Shown here piece after piece: positions 1 through 50,729 of a stretch of DNA of 64,000 nt. The stretch comes from Tubiluchus corallicola (taxonomy: Eukaryota; Priapulida; Priapulimorpha; Priapulimorphida; Tubiluchidae). Where the stretch lies: NCBI GenBank assembly GCA_030141605.1, contig JAQGDQ010000646.1, positions 1 through 64,000 on the forward strand. Reading direction: 5' to 3'. The translations under genes were made by a program, and so were the position numbers. The notes under the pieces were generated by a model. The model had not been told where the DNA came from and did no database searches. It saw only the letters and a list, made by a program, of their open reading frames with translations. Numbering within the stretch: the stretch's first letter is position 1; each line of letters opens with the position of its first letter.

Positions 1-24
1 TGTAATTCTGTTTAATGCTTACAG

Positions 25-420
25 ATGCCTTCAATTCATCATTATATCAATGATTATTTAGAAAATAATAAATTATTTGACTCCCAACATGGATTCACTA
101 TAGGCCATTCTTGTTTGACCAATCTGATAAGTTTTTTCGATGATGTCACTTCTATGCTCGATCACGAAAGTCCTGTTGATATCGTTTATGTTGATTTTGC
201 CAAGGCTTTTGGTAATGTGTCTCATCGAAGACTGCTTAAAAAGATTAAAGCCAATGGTGATTCTGAAGATATCATCAGTTGGGTTGACGATTGCTGGTTT
301 GGAAGAAATCAGCGTGTCGTACTTGATGGTGTAAAAACTTCTGAAAGGTTGGTGACAGGTGTTGTTCCACAGGGATTGGTGCTTCCTATTTTTTCTCTTG
401 TTAGGCAGTTTTTTCTCCAC
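25..420 (+). mobile_element. LINE reverse transcriptase fragment (central RT domain), decayed
   Basis: About 130 codons match the middle of a CR1/Jockey-type non-LTR reverse transcriptase. FDSQHGF begins the recognisable part, followed by the catalytic-block motif YVDFAKAFGNVSHRRLL and then GVVPQG. After VPQG the expected GPLLFLIYINDL-like stretch is garbled and the frame ends at 480. The YADD-type catalytic box is absent, so this is a dead, truncated copy. A C-terminal RT piece of similar type begins near 1,070. An hAT-like MITE and unrelated DNA separate the two, so they may be one broken copy or two. Family-level identity is inferred from motifs. Confidence 0.8.
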
Positions 421-653
421 TTTTCATGGTGGTCTTACAAGCTTTGTTTCTTGACCACCATTTTAAAATTAAAAAATTAAAATTCTACTGCATGTGCGTG
501 TTCCACTGTTCATGTCTCTCAGTGTGCTCAATACACACATTTATAACACACAGTAATTATCATAATTTGAAAAGTAATTTGTTTGTATTCTAGTCTGTAT
601 TCTGACATAGTTTATTCACAGTAGGTTAGCTATGTATTGCCTATAATTCTAAG

Positions 654-1020
654 TAGGTGTGAGCATCGAACGTTCGAGTTCGAATGTTCGAATCGAATTC
701 GAACCTAAAACTATAGATTCGAATAGTTCGGCACTTCAACCACATAATATTCTTTGTCATTGGAACGGTTGAGGCATACTGCGATTGGCATAATTTTGCT
801 GTGATTTCTGTGCGTATTTTGAACAAATTGCTAGTCGTTTTGTTGCAGAACAGAATTGAGTTGTGTGTATGGTCTTTGTGAGACTGGTTTTTGCTGGTGG
901 TTCGAAGGCTTGTTCGAAGGTCTTTCAATCTCAATGCGAATTCAGTTCAAATTCGAGACGCTGAAGCTCGGTTCCATTTGGATTCGAAAGTCACGGATTC
1001 ACTTTGAATGCTCATCCCTA
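654..1020. mobile_element. hAT-type MITE with 8-bp target duplication
   Basis: A 367-bp non-coding element rich in TTCGAA motifs. The left end reads TAGGTGTGAGCATCGAA and the right end, reverse-complemented, reads TAGGGATGAGCATTCAA, forming imperfect terminal inverted repeats typical of hAT MITEs. The flanks are ATTCTAAG (646-653) and GTTCTAAG (1021-1028), which match at 7 of 8 positions, as expected for an 8-bp hAT target duplication. There is no transposase ORF. Confidence 0.7.
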
Positions 1021-1069
1021 GTTCTAAGCTCAATGACTTTTAGAACAGGACATCACAAACATTAACATA

Positions 1070-1795
1070 GCGTTTACCCATTTAAAACTTAAATTAAATA
1101 GCACCAAAACAGATTTCGTGGTCCTTTCCCCCTTCTCAAATGACAATATAACCAATACTCCAATAAACGTTGAAAATAGCATAATAAAACAGAAAAATAA
1201 TGTAAGTTTTCTTGGTATCTGTGTAGATAATAAACTTTCTTGTGATAACCATTTTAATAAAATTTACGATAAAATGGCATGGGGAACGTCCTACTTACGG
1301 CAGGTGAAAGGTAAACTAACTAAACAGACTAAGTTACTAATTTTTAGAACTCTCATTTTACAGCACTTTTTATACGGATGAACACTTTTTCATGAAGTTT
1401 CAAGAGACAACTATAACAAACTAAATAGTCTTCAAAATTATGCACTAAGATTAGTCGCTGGCTATTCAAATAAAACGTCTCTCATCACAAATCAAACCTC
1501 TGCAACAGAATTAAGAACAATGTTTAAAATCCCAATTTTACAAGCACATAAAGACTTCTACACAATCCTCTTTTTATATAAATACATCAACAATATTAAC
1601 ACGCCCTTCATCAAGAATAAGCTTCCACTCCTCTTGGAGCCAACATTAAATCCAAGAACACACAATATTAAACAAATACGCACTAATAACAAATACGGCA
1701 ACAATTATATCACTAAACAAGGAGTTCAACTTTGGAATACCCTGCCATCAAATTTAAAACAAATCAAGTCTTTCGACGAATTCAAATCAAAATAA
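1070..1795 (+). pseudogene. LINE reverse transcriptase C-terminal fragment with one nonsense codon
   Basis: One reading frame runs from about 1,070 to the stop at 1,793-1,795, broken only by TGA at 1,379-1,381. Motifs are LKLNSTKTDF (the N-K-T region after the YADD domain), VSFLGICVDNKLSCDNH, NYALRLVAGY and a C-terminal VQLWNTLPSNLKQIKSFDEFK, characteristic of the thumb and C-terminus of CR1/L2-like RTs. The 3' tail runs to about 2,110 and ends in AATAATAAAAA. A single nonsense codon over 240 codons suggests moderate age. The N-terminal and catalytic parts are missing. Confidence 0.8.
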
Positions 1796-2115
1796 AAAAT
1801 ACATACATTAAATCGTTTTGAAAACCCTACATACGTAAACGATAATATACATTCATCCGCAATTTTACTTACCCACATCCATTTTAAATTGTATGTATAT
1901 ATTGTATATGTCTATTATAATTTGCGTGTAACATTATAATGTACATTTTTTTTTAATTTTTGGCACAGTAGTTTTTAGTTTGCACTGGACGCATTTGCCT
2001 TTAACAGTTGTGTGAATTTTATTCTCATGCTGCGATGTTCTTTTATGCTTTTATAGTTATGAATATCGATTTTTATGGCATATAAAGATTATTATATATG
2101 AATATAATAATAAAA

Positions 2116-2201
2116 AGAAACCCCATATTTTTCCGCAAAATAATTATAATTATATAATTATATATATATATAATTATTTTGCGGAAAAATATGGGGTTTC
2201 T
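2116..2201. repeat. Foldback palindrome with 31-bp perfect arms
   Basis: Positions 2116-2146 and 2171-2201 are perfect inverted copies (31 of 31 bp), beginning AGAAACCCCATATTTTTCCG. The 24-nt spacer is entirely A/T and largely self-complementary, so almost the whole 86 bp can fold into a hairpin or cruciform. It sits directly after the LINE 3' tail. It is probably a tiny foldback MITE, with no coding content. Confidence 0.85.
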
Positions 2202-2219
2202 ATTAGTGCACTCAAAACT

Positions 2220-5200
2220 CACTTAACCCCTAATCATTCAGTATAGCTCTTCATGTTTGTAAGTGATAATTTTTGTAGTATAATAATAGTTCAAATATAA
2301 AAATGAAATGAATGACTTATCTGTGTTTCTGTGTGCTCAATATTCACTTTAATATTACTACATAACCCTAGCTAAACAATTTATGCATTTATACACTTGC
2401 GCACAGTTTGTGTCTAATGTTTGTATGCCTTAAACTCTTCATGTTTGTATGTAATACTTTGGAAAGAATGTATTAAATTGTGCCTTATGAGTAGAAGAGA
2501 ATTATTTGTGCCACATATCTGATTCAGCTTGAAAATTTGGAGTTGAAGCTGACGTGACGAATGTTAAGTGATGGCAATGGTGGTTAGCTCTAAGCCTGGT
2601 CAATGAACAAGTTTGTGTTGTATCCCATTCTCCAGGAACACCTAGTGACCCCTAAAAGCATTTATTCTGGAAGCACAGCTTCGAGTTAACTTCCTTCCAT
2701 TTATAATTTTTTGGCTGGAACTATAATTGCAAACCACTTATGGTGAATTAACATTTAAGTCAATGCGTGATCTGGGTCGCAAACTAAAGTTATGTAATTT
2801 AAACGCTCAACAACAATATATTGCCCATCAATAAAATTTATTATCATACACCAAATTACAACTTTCAAACACGGTAACCCATTAGTAGTTACTTATACGC
2901 CAAATTACATTTAATCACTTTTAGTCACTTAATTTAAGAGCACCTTTCATGCTCATAATTTTGGTAAAATAAAATTTATCAGGCAAACATTAACACTATG
3001 ACATAGGTAAGTATAGTCTATTATACACATGGTCAGACACACACATAATGTTTATATTTGGAAGTTATACGACTTAAAAAGTGCTAGTTAGTAGATGACA
3101 ACAAGGAAAAAAATGTTGTAGGAATTCTTGGAATGTCTAAGCACTCAATGACTTCGCTTTAAAAGTTCATTATGTCATTAATATTGTAAACTATAATTGT
3201 GTATAATTACTGATTTCTCGTCAGATTTCGACAACAAAAACATGATCTTTGAAAGTGAGGAAAATACTTTTACCTACAGACTAGGCCTTTATAAAATGCT
3301 CAACTTTGCTCATTTTTGTAGTCATTAGCTTAAATTAATGTTAAATTTAATTTCACTCAATGATATATTACAGCAAATAAACTTTAAAAAACTATTTTAT
3401 GCTGTACAATCTGCAATTAAAATCTATTTAGCTTAAAGTTACTATAAAAAGAATCGAAAATTTGGCATGCTCAACATACCAAACACCGACTAATTATTAT
3501 TATTTTTATAAATAATTATTATTTCCCCAACAGAAAAAAATTTAACACTGCTATTCACAATTAAGTGACAATTGTTTAACTCTTGCAGGCTTTTCTAAAT
3601 ATTGGCACCAGTAATCAATAAATAATACTTAACAATTAGAATAACAAACATGGAAATAGATCAAAATACACATTACAGGCATGCACCGAGTTTTCAAGCT
3701 TGCTTCAGCAAGTTGAAAACATTCTAGACTGTGCCAATATAGATACATACTAGCATAATATACATTGGAAAATAAATTATTTTTATCACAATATTTTCTT
3801 ATATTAACACACAGATACAATTGACCAAAATAAATCTTCCAATAAATAATTAACATCAAGTATAATAATAAGAACATCTGCATATAGTAACATGACTGTA
3901 TGTGACAACATTAAGGATACATCCAACAATATAGTTATGTTGTAAATGTATAATAATATGCAATAAAATATAATAAATTAACATTTGGGCAGGTCATCCT
4001 ATAAAAACGTATGTTGAAGTGTAAGCAATGAGAAGCAAAATAAGGCTATGAATCGTGTGATATTGTACAATCACTTGCTAGTGTTAACATTTTTGTAGCA
4101 TGACCCATTTTTATTATGTTTAAATTAATTTTTATGGACATTCTTGGAATGACTTAGACTAACACTTTGGTTTTAGCATAATTTAATTATAGCCTAATAA
4201 AATATGAACATAAAAGTATATACGTCTTTAATTTGTCTTATTATAATAATGGTATAGAAAAATTTTGTTCATTAAAGGAGCGGGTAATGTAAAATAGAAG
4301 TAAATATAACTAATCATTTGCAAGATCTTAACAGATGTTTGCTCTATGTAGAGCATTCTCAAAGTAAATACCAACTAATGTCTTAAAAATAAACATGCAA
4401 TACCGTTGCACACTTTTAAAATGAACTGGCCACTTAAAATAGCACACTATATAAATAACAGAGTATGCAAGGAACTACATTAGATAAATCAACATTAGAC
4501 TTTAATTTTCTAGTAGTAAAATTCATAGTACTATGTATGTTACTGATACTGAACAAAGAGTTGAAAAATAACAAACTACAAAATTTACAGAAAACATTGC
4601 ACCTTTTCTATTCATAGTAACAACAGGTATAAGATAAAATCATACAGGGATCTTTTTCAAAACAAAAGGCAATGATGAACAAATCAGAATGGTTTATTAT
4701 TTGCTAAACCACTAAAGAATAAATTGCACACGTATTGAAAAGTAAGTACCTTTTAAATTTATCTAGACATACAAGGGACTACTGCATTATAATGAGAAGT
4801 TCTACTAAGTGAAACAAATAACTGTTTTTTCACTCTCAAGGATGAAATGTGTGGTAGCACTCTATTTGTGCATAATGTGTAATGCGTAATGCCTACATCA
4901 GTTTGTATTTAAACACATGGAAGTGTATCCATGTGTACGTAATACACAATATAAATTATAATGGGTGATGTGTAATCTGTATTCATTCAAAAGTCATTGC
5001 TGTTGTGAGAACATGCATCACGCAGCAATACACAGACAGGAAGATGCCGTTACTGCCATGATTTAGCGAGTTTTCAAATTTTCAGTGAAGCTCTTTGCTG
5101 ATTAGTTTCCTGATCAGGTGAGTTTATGTCATTTCAGAACCTACGCACAATAACATTTCTTCCACTAGAAGTTCTTAAGAAGTGGAAGAAGCTTAAAGTA

Positions 5201-6330
5201 ATGTTGTTCTGCATCTAGTTGCAGTTCTTTCACTAAGTGACCATTTTGTTTTCTCCCCTGCAATATGTTACACACCAAAAACCTGTGCTTTCTTTTGAAA
5301 CCGTCTAACAGTACAATGATAAGCTAATGTCAGCAGTGTGATTATTTCTGGATCACTGTGGTGCTGAAATTTTCACAGAAACTGGCTTCCAAAAATTATT
5401 ATTTCCAATTTTCACAAACAGGAACCAAAAACAGCAGAAAGAGTGCAGTGAGCTTTGTAAATACAAATAGCATTCACAGACAAGTGGACATCATCAATAG
5501 GCATCACACGTTACAGATTATGCATCATGCATCGGAAATAGTACAGTAGAAGTTTTACTTTATTTATGCTAAGGTGAACATGGGTTCAGCTTTCACAATG
5601 AAGTGAAAATACATTAATGACTAGTGAATGAAGTTTAAAGATTATAAAGGTTCAAACATTCATAAAAACTCTGTAAACTCAAGGATTTACTAATAATTCT
5701 ACTCAAAATGGTGCAAACTTGAAATGTTTCTCTTTTCTTGCTAGTAAATGTCACTGCATTCTAAATAAAGTTGCTACAGCCATCTAATAAAGTTATTAAT
5801 AAGCAAGCTAGTGTACTTCTAAGTTTAACGGTTGTCACTCATTATGCTATACCATTGGAAGTAGCACTTCAGATGCAGACTATGAGCTTTTAGAGTTTTT
5901 TAGTTTGTCAAATAGACAGCACCACAGTTATACTTGCATTGTTCAATGAAAAATTTAATGTTTTACTTAATGCTGCTGACTTACATATAAAATTTTTCTA
6001 CATATCACACGTTTGATACTCTTATAAAGATTCTTTAAAGAGATGCAGGGAGCTTCAGCTGATGCAATTTTTTGCTGTTATTTTACACAAATGCTTACAA
6101 CCACATGTTTTACAACAGTATGAGTAAAGTACAATAATAACTATAGTTACAATTCTTTTACCACAACTTTTCAAACACACGTGAAAATTCTCACGTCGAG
6201 ATTTTCTGCCCTCATCAATTTTTCACCGACGAGCAGCAATCTCTGGGATTCCGCATTTGAAAAATAAGTACTTACATCAGGGAAAATCATATATGGGAGA
6301 TTTGGTTTCACATGTTTTACCTCAATTACT
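2220..6330. other. Non-coding 3' flank of SGSM
   Basis: I see no credible coding exon on either strand in these 4.1 kb. The part nearest 6,330 should be the 3' UTR of the minus-strand SGSM gene. The remainder is AT-rich single-copy-looking DNA without recognisable transposon ends. Confidence 0.5.
5559..5564 (-). promoter_or_regulatory. Candidate poly(A) signal AATAAA for SGSM
   Basis: TTTATT on the plus strand reads AATAAA on the minus strand, about 770 nt after the SGSM stop codon. Other copies of the hexamer occur further downstream (for example near 4,690), so the true cleavage site is uncertain. Confidence 0.3.
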
Positions 6331-43729
<37,399 letters not shown>

Positions 43730-43860
43730 GACGTAGCTCCACGTTTACTCAGCTCGGATCGAAACTAAACGATATGTCAGCTAATGAGAGCAGAACCTTG
43801 TGTAGAAACCGTCACGTCGTTTCACCTGGAAAAATAATTGGAAAACCAATTAGCTCGAGT
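43730..43860 (-). promoter_or_regulatory. Candidate SGSM promoter / 5' UTR
   Basis: DNA upstream of the proposed start codon contains several CG dinucleotides (ACGT, CGTCACGTCG, CTCGGATCG) in an otherwise CG-poor region. No TATA box at a convincing place. The call rests mainly on position. Confidence 0.3.
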
Positions 43861-46800
43861 GGCCTGCCATTCAACATTAGAGTTTTGAAAAATTTATATC
43901 CTTGTGCACTGTGAGTATATACCTGCAGCACAACCCACAAGAGATGTTCAAAATTGCCAGGTGTTAGAAGAATCGTCTAATTCTGCTAGCAAATTGCCAA
44001 TTAATTCAAAATTGTTAATTTGGTGATTTGTTTGAATTTGGTTCAGCAATATACTTTCAATTATTCACACTCTGGACATAGTCAGTCGACTTTTTTGTTC
44101 TCTTTACCATCAATCTTTTCTCACACTTTCACTACTGCATGTGCACCACACCACAAACTTATTTTTATTGAAATGGAATTTTAAAGAAAAAAAAAGCAAA
44201 TTATAATGAACTTTAATCTGAAATTTTCAGCAGCTTCCAATAAAGTAAAAGTGAGCAAAAAAGCATTTCCTTACTTTTTACACAACTTTAACAATCAATT
44301 TGTGAGCAGAAATCCATCACTCAATGTCAGGGCATTATTAAAGTTTAAATGGTTGTGGCAGGCAGGAACCCGGCCTATTATCAAGGAAGAGACACAGAAC
44401 CAACACAGGCATTTTAGCCACTTTTAAATGCACATACATACTGCTTCAATGAGAAGGACTATTCAGAGCAAGTATTTTAAAACAAAAAGCAAGTTTTTTG
44501 ACAGTCATCTTCCATTTATTATTCAGATATACTGGCTAACTTTCATAGCTAAGCACGATCCCACTGCATTATCCGTGTGACCACCCAACTATTCCTCGCC
44601 CCCCATTCTCTACCTGAGATGGTGCTAAAATTTATATGAAGTTTCAGAATTTCTCTGTTTCTGAATACCATCAATTTAAACATGTGGATGTTTCAAGAGA
44701 ATTTCATGCAACAAACCAACAAATTTTAGCCAAAGTTTGGCAAAATCAAATTTCATTTTTGTACAATTTCTCAACAATTTGTCATAGATAACAGAAATTC
44801 TTGTTTTTCTCTCATTTATGAAGATGTCACCAGACCACCAACACAGCTGTAAAGAGGAATGTGAGCTATGATTATTTCGCAAGCAGTTAGTTTATGAAGA
44901 AGATCATAAAATGTAGATAGCAAGGCATATGAGGGCTGCTGATAAAACTAGATGGCGCTAGATTGAAGATTCAAGCTCTCACATGAAGTAAAACAATTAC
45001 ATCTGAGTAATATTTGCCATATCTCAGATTTAAACAATATGACAACAGTCTAAAGTTAACCAGCCTTTTCACAATTTCCTTGTGCACACGCGCAATTGCT
45101 GCAAATTAAAGGTTAAGTGTACCACAGCAACATGTCTTAACTACAACCGACATATGAGTAAAGCAAAGCCATTGCCACATCAGTTCAGCAACCTCTGTTG
45201 GTTTACGTGGACTTAACTTAATTATGCATTAGTCAGTGCATACAGTGATTTACTAGCAGAGTCTTGCTTGGGAACAAGAAAAAATGAACTAGGTAAGGTT
45301 CTAGCTAGCTGTTAAAACTGTTACTATTACAATAGCTTGGGCTGCAAGGCATTGTCAAGTGCACACAAATACATTATCTGGTGCACTTAACCTTTGACTT
45401 GTTCATGATCGTCATTAATCGCTGAAACTGTGAAATGGCTTAGTCACAAAACTAGCCTCAAGATCTGGGATCTATAACCTTTTAAAGCAAAAACAATGGG
45501 TTTAGAGATCTTGGCCAGGCATATCCCTAAGCTTGGTGGTTAGCCCTATAGCTTCATGCATTTTGATTTGGCGGGATGAGGATATGCATACAGAAGCAAC
45601 AAAATGCCACTACCCAGGCATCAACTATTGTCACCATGAGTAATTGTTCTTCATGATAATTAACTGCAGACATATCATATGCTAGCATCAGGTAATTAGA
45701 GGTTAGTTTGTGCAAATGGAGTACATAATTTAATGAAATAATTTTTCTTCTTTTTTAATATTACAACAGTACATATATTTACAGTGTGTGTGTGTGTGTG
45801 TGTGTGTGCACGTGTGCGTGCATGAGTGTGCATGTGTGTATATTCAGTTCATATACAGTTAATATGTACTTACAGCACTGCATAATACTAATTTAATACT
45901 CAGCTTTGGATGGCTGATTCAATAGCTAATGTTCTCAGCACGCCCCTCTCCAATTGTTTAGTTTTTTTAAATTTATACCTATTTTTCTATGTATTATTAT
46001 TGGGATGAAAACTAACTGTGATATGATTTGCACAAACCAGGCATGTACTGAAACGTTACGTGTAATTCACTGCAACAAAAAACTGTTCAGGGATTTGAGA
46101 TTTTCTTATGACTGTTTTTCACCATGGCAAAAAGGTTGGCAAATTAAGACTGTGCATAACAAACTAATGATACAGCCACATCACGCTGCGACACTAATCT
46201 CGTTATATGATACGCATCACGATACACCTTAGTTAACGTTTGCAGGCTTTATAAAAAAACTAGAGGAAGCTGTTGACAATAAATGCTAAAGAAGTTTATC
46301 ATTCAACAGTTTTAGGATTACTAGTGCTAAAATAACTCGGCAAACCGTTTGATTTTCATTCATTACTCGTATAATATGTAGGCAATCCTTTGCGAGTTAA
46401 GCAGCAGAAAAGCAAAACATATCAATATTTTAGGTTTAAAAGTTGTTTGTGTATTTTCTGGTTCATGTAAAAACTGCCATTTCACAATTTTATATGCAAA
46501 CAATGTAACTAGCTTACGGCAGATTAAGTACTTTGCGTTTTCTATGGCTTTGGCTGATAGCAGAGCCTGTGTTGGGTCAAGTACTGCTCACTGCACTGGT
46601 TGAGAGGTATCTATGGTATACTCTATGGCTGCAGCTTGAACTAATTCACATCGCTTTTATCAACATACAGTTAAGCGCCTGCTAAATTGCTAAATATCAT
46701 TGACACAGATTCAAGTACCATAACAGATAATATCATGATACGGTGATATAAATACTGTGATAAAAGATGTATCAATACATCAATGTATCATAATGGGCTT

Positions 46801-49500
46801 ATGACATATGTTATCGTATTATACTAATGTAGAACCTGTACTCTAGGAAAGGGTTCAGACTCATAGCCATAATTGGTACACACCACACACAATGGTAAGC
46901 TACAAGTGCCCATTTGCAATCGAAGGCAAAATAAAAAAATATAATTTGGAATATGTCTTCATATTATGTTCTTATGTCATGCCATCTACCTTCAAGCAAC
47001 CTCAGTGAGGCACGGCTTTATTTCTACTACCGTAGTACTGTGGTACAGCCTCCTTGCCAATGTACCATGACTGTTTATCAAATCCTTCAGGAGGAGTCTC
47101 ATCAGTACCCAGTTCACAAATGAATCTTAGTTATGCTTTTAAATACATTCCAATTTCAAGCAAGCTCAGGCTCTGTTTACCAGACGTCAAAAAAAATAAA
47201 TCAGAGGCAAACCAACTAGGAATTGATAAACATAATTATGCATTTCAGCTTATTTTCATGATAGCTGAGTGGTTGCAAAAATATTCTGTTAAGTGGTAGA
47301 ACAAAGTTTTTCTTGGGAAAATGAACTGAACTGAATAATTACAATCATTATTATTTAAATACGCTTATCATAGAGCAGTTTTTTCTTACTTGATCAAAAC
47401 AATGTGTCTTTCCTGTAATTCCAAATCAGAAGAAAATTTCAGAGATGTCATTGCATACAACCACGTGTAATTAGGCACACTAGGTTACAAATAACTTTTG
47501 TTTTTTAACTCTGTTTGAAGTTTCTAATAAAACACCACATTAAAAATTGATACCAGATATCGTTAGTGTATTGCTGAGAAAAGTACTAGCATTGTATTGC
47601 ATGATATTCGTACCATTGAATTTGCATTCCTACAATTAAATACGTTAGTAAGTCAACGTTTACCATTTTCCAATTCATTTTTACAATTTTAACGCTACGC
47701 ACAATTTACAGCATTTACATTCTTTTTATTCCATGCGCAAGTATCAGTTTCCAAGATTGGTCTTATAAAACTAGGCCTATAACACATTAGATGCCGACTG
47801 ATTAATATCAATGATGTATCCAAGTGAGAAATAAGTTGAAAAAACATTGCAGATCTAGAAATCAGTACAGCACTTTGAAGTTTCTACATAAAATTTATAC
47901 TCACGCATAGTGTTAAACCGAAATCTGCTATAGACAACCAATAACAGGATTAAGCAGCCTTTACAATGATGGGAATCTGTTTCTACAACAAACAACCTTT
48001 CGAATTTCCTCTGCTTTACTACACTGAACTGAAGCCGCAACAAACATGTATGAAAACCACCTAGTTAGCCATTGGGAATTCTGGAAAGCTGGAACAAAAC
48101 AAAGCCAATATTCGATAATGTTTAGTTTAGTTTCGTTTATTTCCAAAATGCCGTTCAATACAAAATTGTTATATTTTAAACAAAAAGCTGTTACAACAAT
48201 AAATAAACAAAATTTAAATTCACCATAATATTGCTATATCGGCTCAGGCCAAGAAGGTAGACTTGTATAGGACTAAGCAAAAGGCAAAAAGGAAAGAGAA
48301 GATGTAAAATGTGCAGGATAAAAAAGTAAAAATAAAATGCATGGGTGGTAGTAAGGGTAAGGAAATGAAAATGAAGATTAGATTCGCATAAGAAAGTAAC
48401 AAAAGACAAATCAATCAGCTGAGTCACTGCAAAAATCTGTAGGTGTCATGCCAGAGACATTAACCTTAACACTTCTTCTATACTTCTTGGTTCTTCTTCT
48501 TTTTCGTTCTTGTACAACATATGACTAATAACGATTACTGTACATTATACAGAAATGAGTTTGTTTTAGAACTCATTTAACTTTATCAACTAATATGACA
48601 GTTAGAGATTATATATACATGTATCTAGGCTATTGATTAATGCAAGATTGGTATGTCTTAAACTTCTTTTATATTTAAAATTTCTTAAAATAATAATAAT
48701 AATAACATAATAACTGGTTGAGCTTGCACATTTGCCGAATATTATTACAGTTTCTGACACAGTCTAAAACGTCTTCTAGTTAATTAATTTTTCTGAAATT
48801 TTGCATTGTAAATTTTCTAATTGCATTGTAATATACAGTGTATTAATGCTCAAACATTGCAACAGCAGTATAGACCAAATATAAAATTTCGGTAACTAGT
48901 ACATGTCAGACTTTTTACCATGCTTTTAACTGACACCTTTTGCTTGTTGGCCTGATGGCTCACTTGATCAGTTCCGTCGACACGATCTTATTCTCAGTCA
49001 TGTCAGTTTCTATTTCATTGTTAGAACTCCTACCTTGCTTCCAAAATTCCAATCCATTAAACTCGCACAGCAGGTGAAGTCGGAGCACTAGCTGTGCAGT
49101 AAAAACAATTTGGTTGCCATTATTAATATGGCTGTCTACAGTCTAGCAATTATTGACCTAAAAATAGTAAAATTGGTAGTTTTCTGGCTTCAATATCTAT
49201 CTCCTCTAAAGCTGCTGAGAAACTCTATTTTGTATACCTCGGATAATTGTGTGAGTAAAAACGTGTATATTTTAAAACACCATCGTCTTTATGACGTCGT
49301 CATTACTTCCGAGCCAAGTTGTTCCTCTGAGCCGTTTAACTGTACATATTTTCGTTATCAGCTGACTGGCTTCTTTAGCATTAAAATTTTGTAGACATTT
49401 TGATCTTGAAGTTGTTTACTATATTATTTGCAATCACTATTTCAAACATTATTTTTCCGTGTCTAGGTGTTCGCCAGCTATAAGTCTTTGAGACTGTCTC
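43861..49500. other. Intergenic region between SGSM and EOGT
   Basis: No recognised gene. It contains MITE M1 copy 2 (45,063-45,442), a (GT)n tract near 45,784-45,810, a minus-strand tail at 48.12-48.24 kb that ends like a LINE (AAATAAACGAAACTAAACTA), and short AAT repeats at 48.7 kb. Open frames such as 49,110-49,394 have no family resemblance I can see. Confidence 0.5.
45063..45442. mobile_element. TIR element (MITE family M1), copy 2 (inverted)
   Basis: Begins GCCTTTTCACAATTT and ends AACTGTGAAATGGCTTA. The interior matches the reverse complement of 13,954-14,348, including ACACGCGCAATTGCTG, ACAATAGCTTGGGCTGCAAG and GCACTTAACCTTTGAC. Divergence is roughly 15-20% by eye. Confidence 0.7.
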
Positions 49501-49559
49501 CATAAACGATATCTAGTATTTTGTACGGGAAAAGCGCGCAAAGCAACGGAAATCACGTT

Positions 49560-50030
49560 GGTGCCATAATGATCGTACTATAAGATTTCTGGTATTAATC
49601 AACTCATACTCGTAATGTGGCTACGACGCGCGTCAAATTGGTTACCAGAAATAGGCAATGTAAAGTTGAAGAAACGTAATGAAAAGATAACTTATTTTGT
49701 GCCTTTGAACAGCGCGTTTTTGACAATTCTGAAATTGAAGAATTAGACTGAAGTCACATATAGCGAACACTATGTGCTCGCTCACACGTTCGCGCTTGCT
49801 CGACATCCCGTGTACCGCAGTGCCACGTGTCGGCTCGCTGTGTGCCACATTACCATGTACTGGAGGAAATGTTGTGAAATGGTACATGGGACGTTCCAGG
49901 TTCCTAACGATTTTCGATGAGTAATCGCGCGTTCGATATGGTGGATTTACCCATTATGACGATTCGCACTGCATTCGTGATTATCCGAAAGGGCTCGCGG
50001 GCCGGCAAGTGGTACAGTGCCACTGTGCCA
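49560..50030 (+). promoter_or_regulatory. CG-richer segment, candidate EOGT promoter / 5' exon
   Basis: This stretch is markedly richer in CG than its surroundings (CTACGACGCGCGTC, CACGTTCGCGCTTGCTCG, TCGCGCGTTCG, GGGCTCGCGGGCCGGC). A 5'-UTR intron must precede EOGT, since a good acceptor stands at 51,724-51,725, so the transcription start probably lies upstream, and this is the best candidate nearby. Inference only. Confidence 0.3.
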
Positions 50031-50084
50031 CCTATGTTATAACTTAGAATATAGTACTCTATAGCTATTAATTATTTATTAATA

Positions 50085-50729
50085 AGTGTGTTTGCAAACC
50101 AAAACCGTCCATAAGTCGGCATAGTTAAAACTACGTTAGAATGCACCAAAATTTTGGTCTAATGTTAATTTTTTTATAAAAACAAATGCTAAATATATTA
50201 GACTTCTATATTCTTGCATCAAATTGCCAAGAAAATGTCCAACAAAATACTCAAAATTTAATTTTATAACCCAGTGCCCATTTCTCTGCCTAGAAATTAG
50301 TACTGCCATTGCAAAAAACTTGTATTTTCACTAGTACTCCGATAGTAGCTCGTGTAAGTCATTTTGCTTCCATTTTTTTCTGTTAACAAGCCCAAATCTT
50401 CCTCAGAAAGAGCCATCTACTGGATTTAAACATAACTTCAATGTGCTCTTACAGAGTCCATAGCAACCAGACTTTCGTACAGTTGCTAAGTGTTTTGGGG
50501 AGACGCGACAAAAAACAATGGTTGACTTGAACAGTGATTTTCTCAACATTATGTTTTTCACTACATAGCCTTCATGTCAACTTCAATGTGGATTATCTCA
50601 GCTTAGAAATAACATAGAGCGATGAGCTTGCTATCAAAATGATTCTCATAAAATGGAGATTCAGGGCATGTGAATAAGTAGAAAATGTTAATTGTCAACT
50701 TATGGACGATTTTGCTATGTAAGCACACA
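50085..50729 (+). mobile_element. TIR element (MITE family M2), copy B
   Basis: Begins AGTGTGTTTGCAAACCAAAAC and ends CTATGTAAGCACACA, with TA on both sides. The interior aligns throughout with copy A (for example GTTAAAACTACGTTA, CATCTACTGGATTTAAACAT, ATGAGCTTGCTATCAAAATG). Confidence 0.75.

Noticed and set aside
49110-49394. 94-aa plus-strand ORF upstream of EOGT
   Set aside because: No recognisable motif, no splice context and ordinary AT-rich composition; likely chance.
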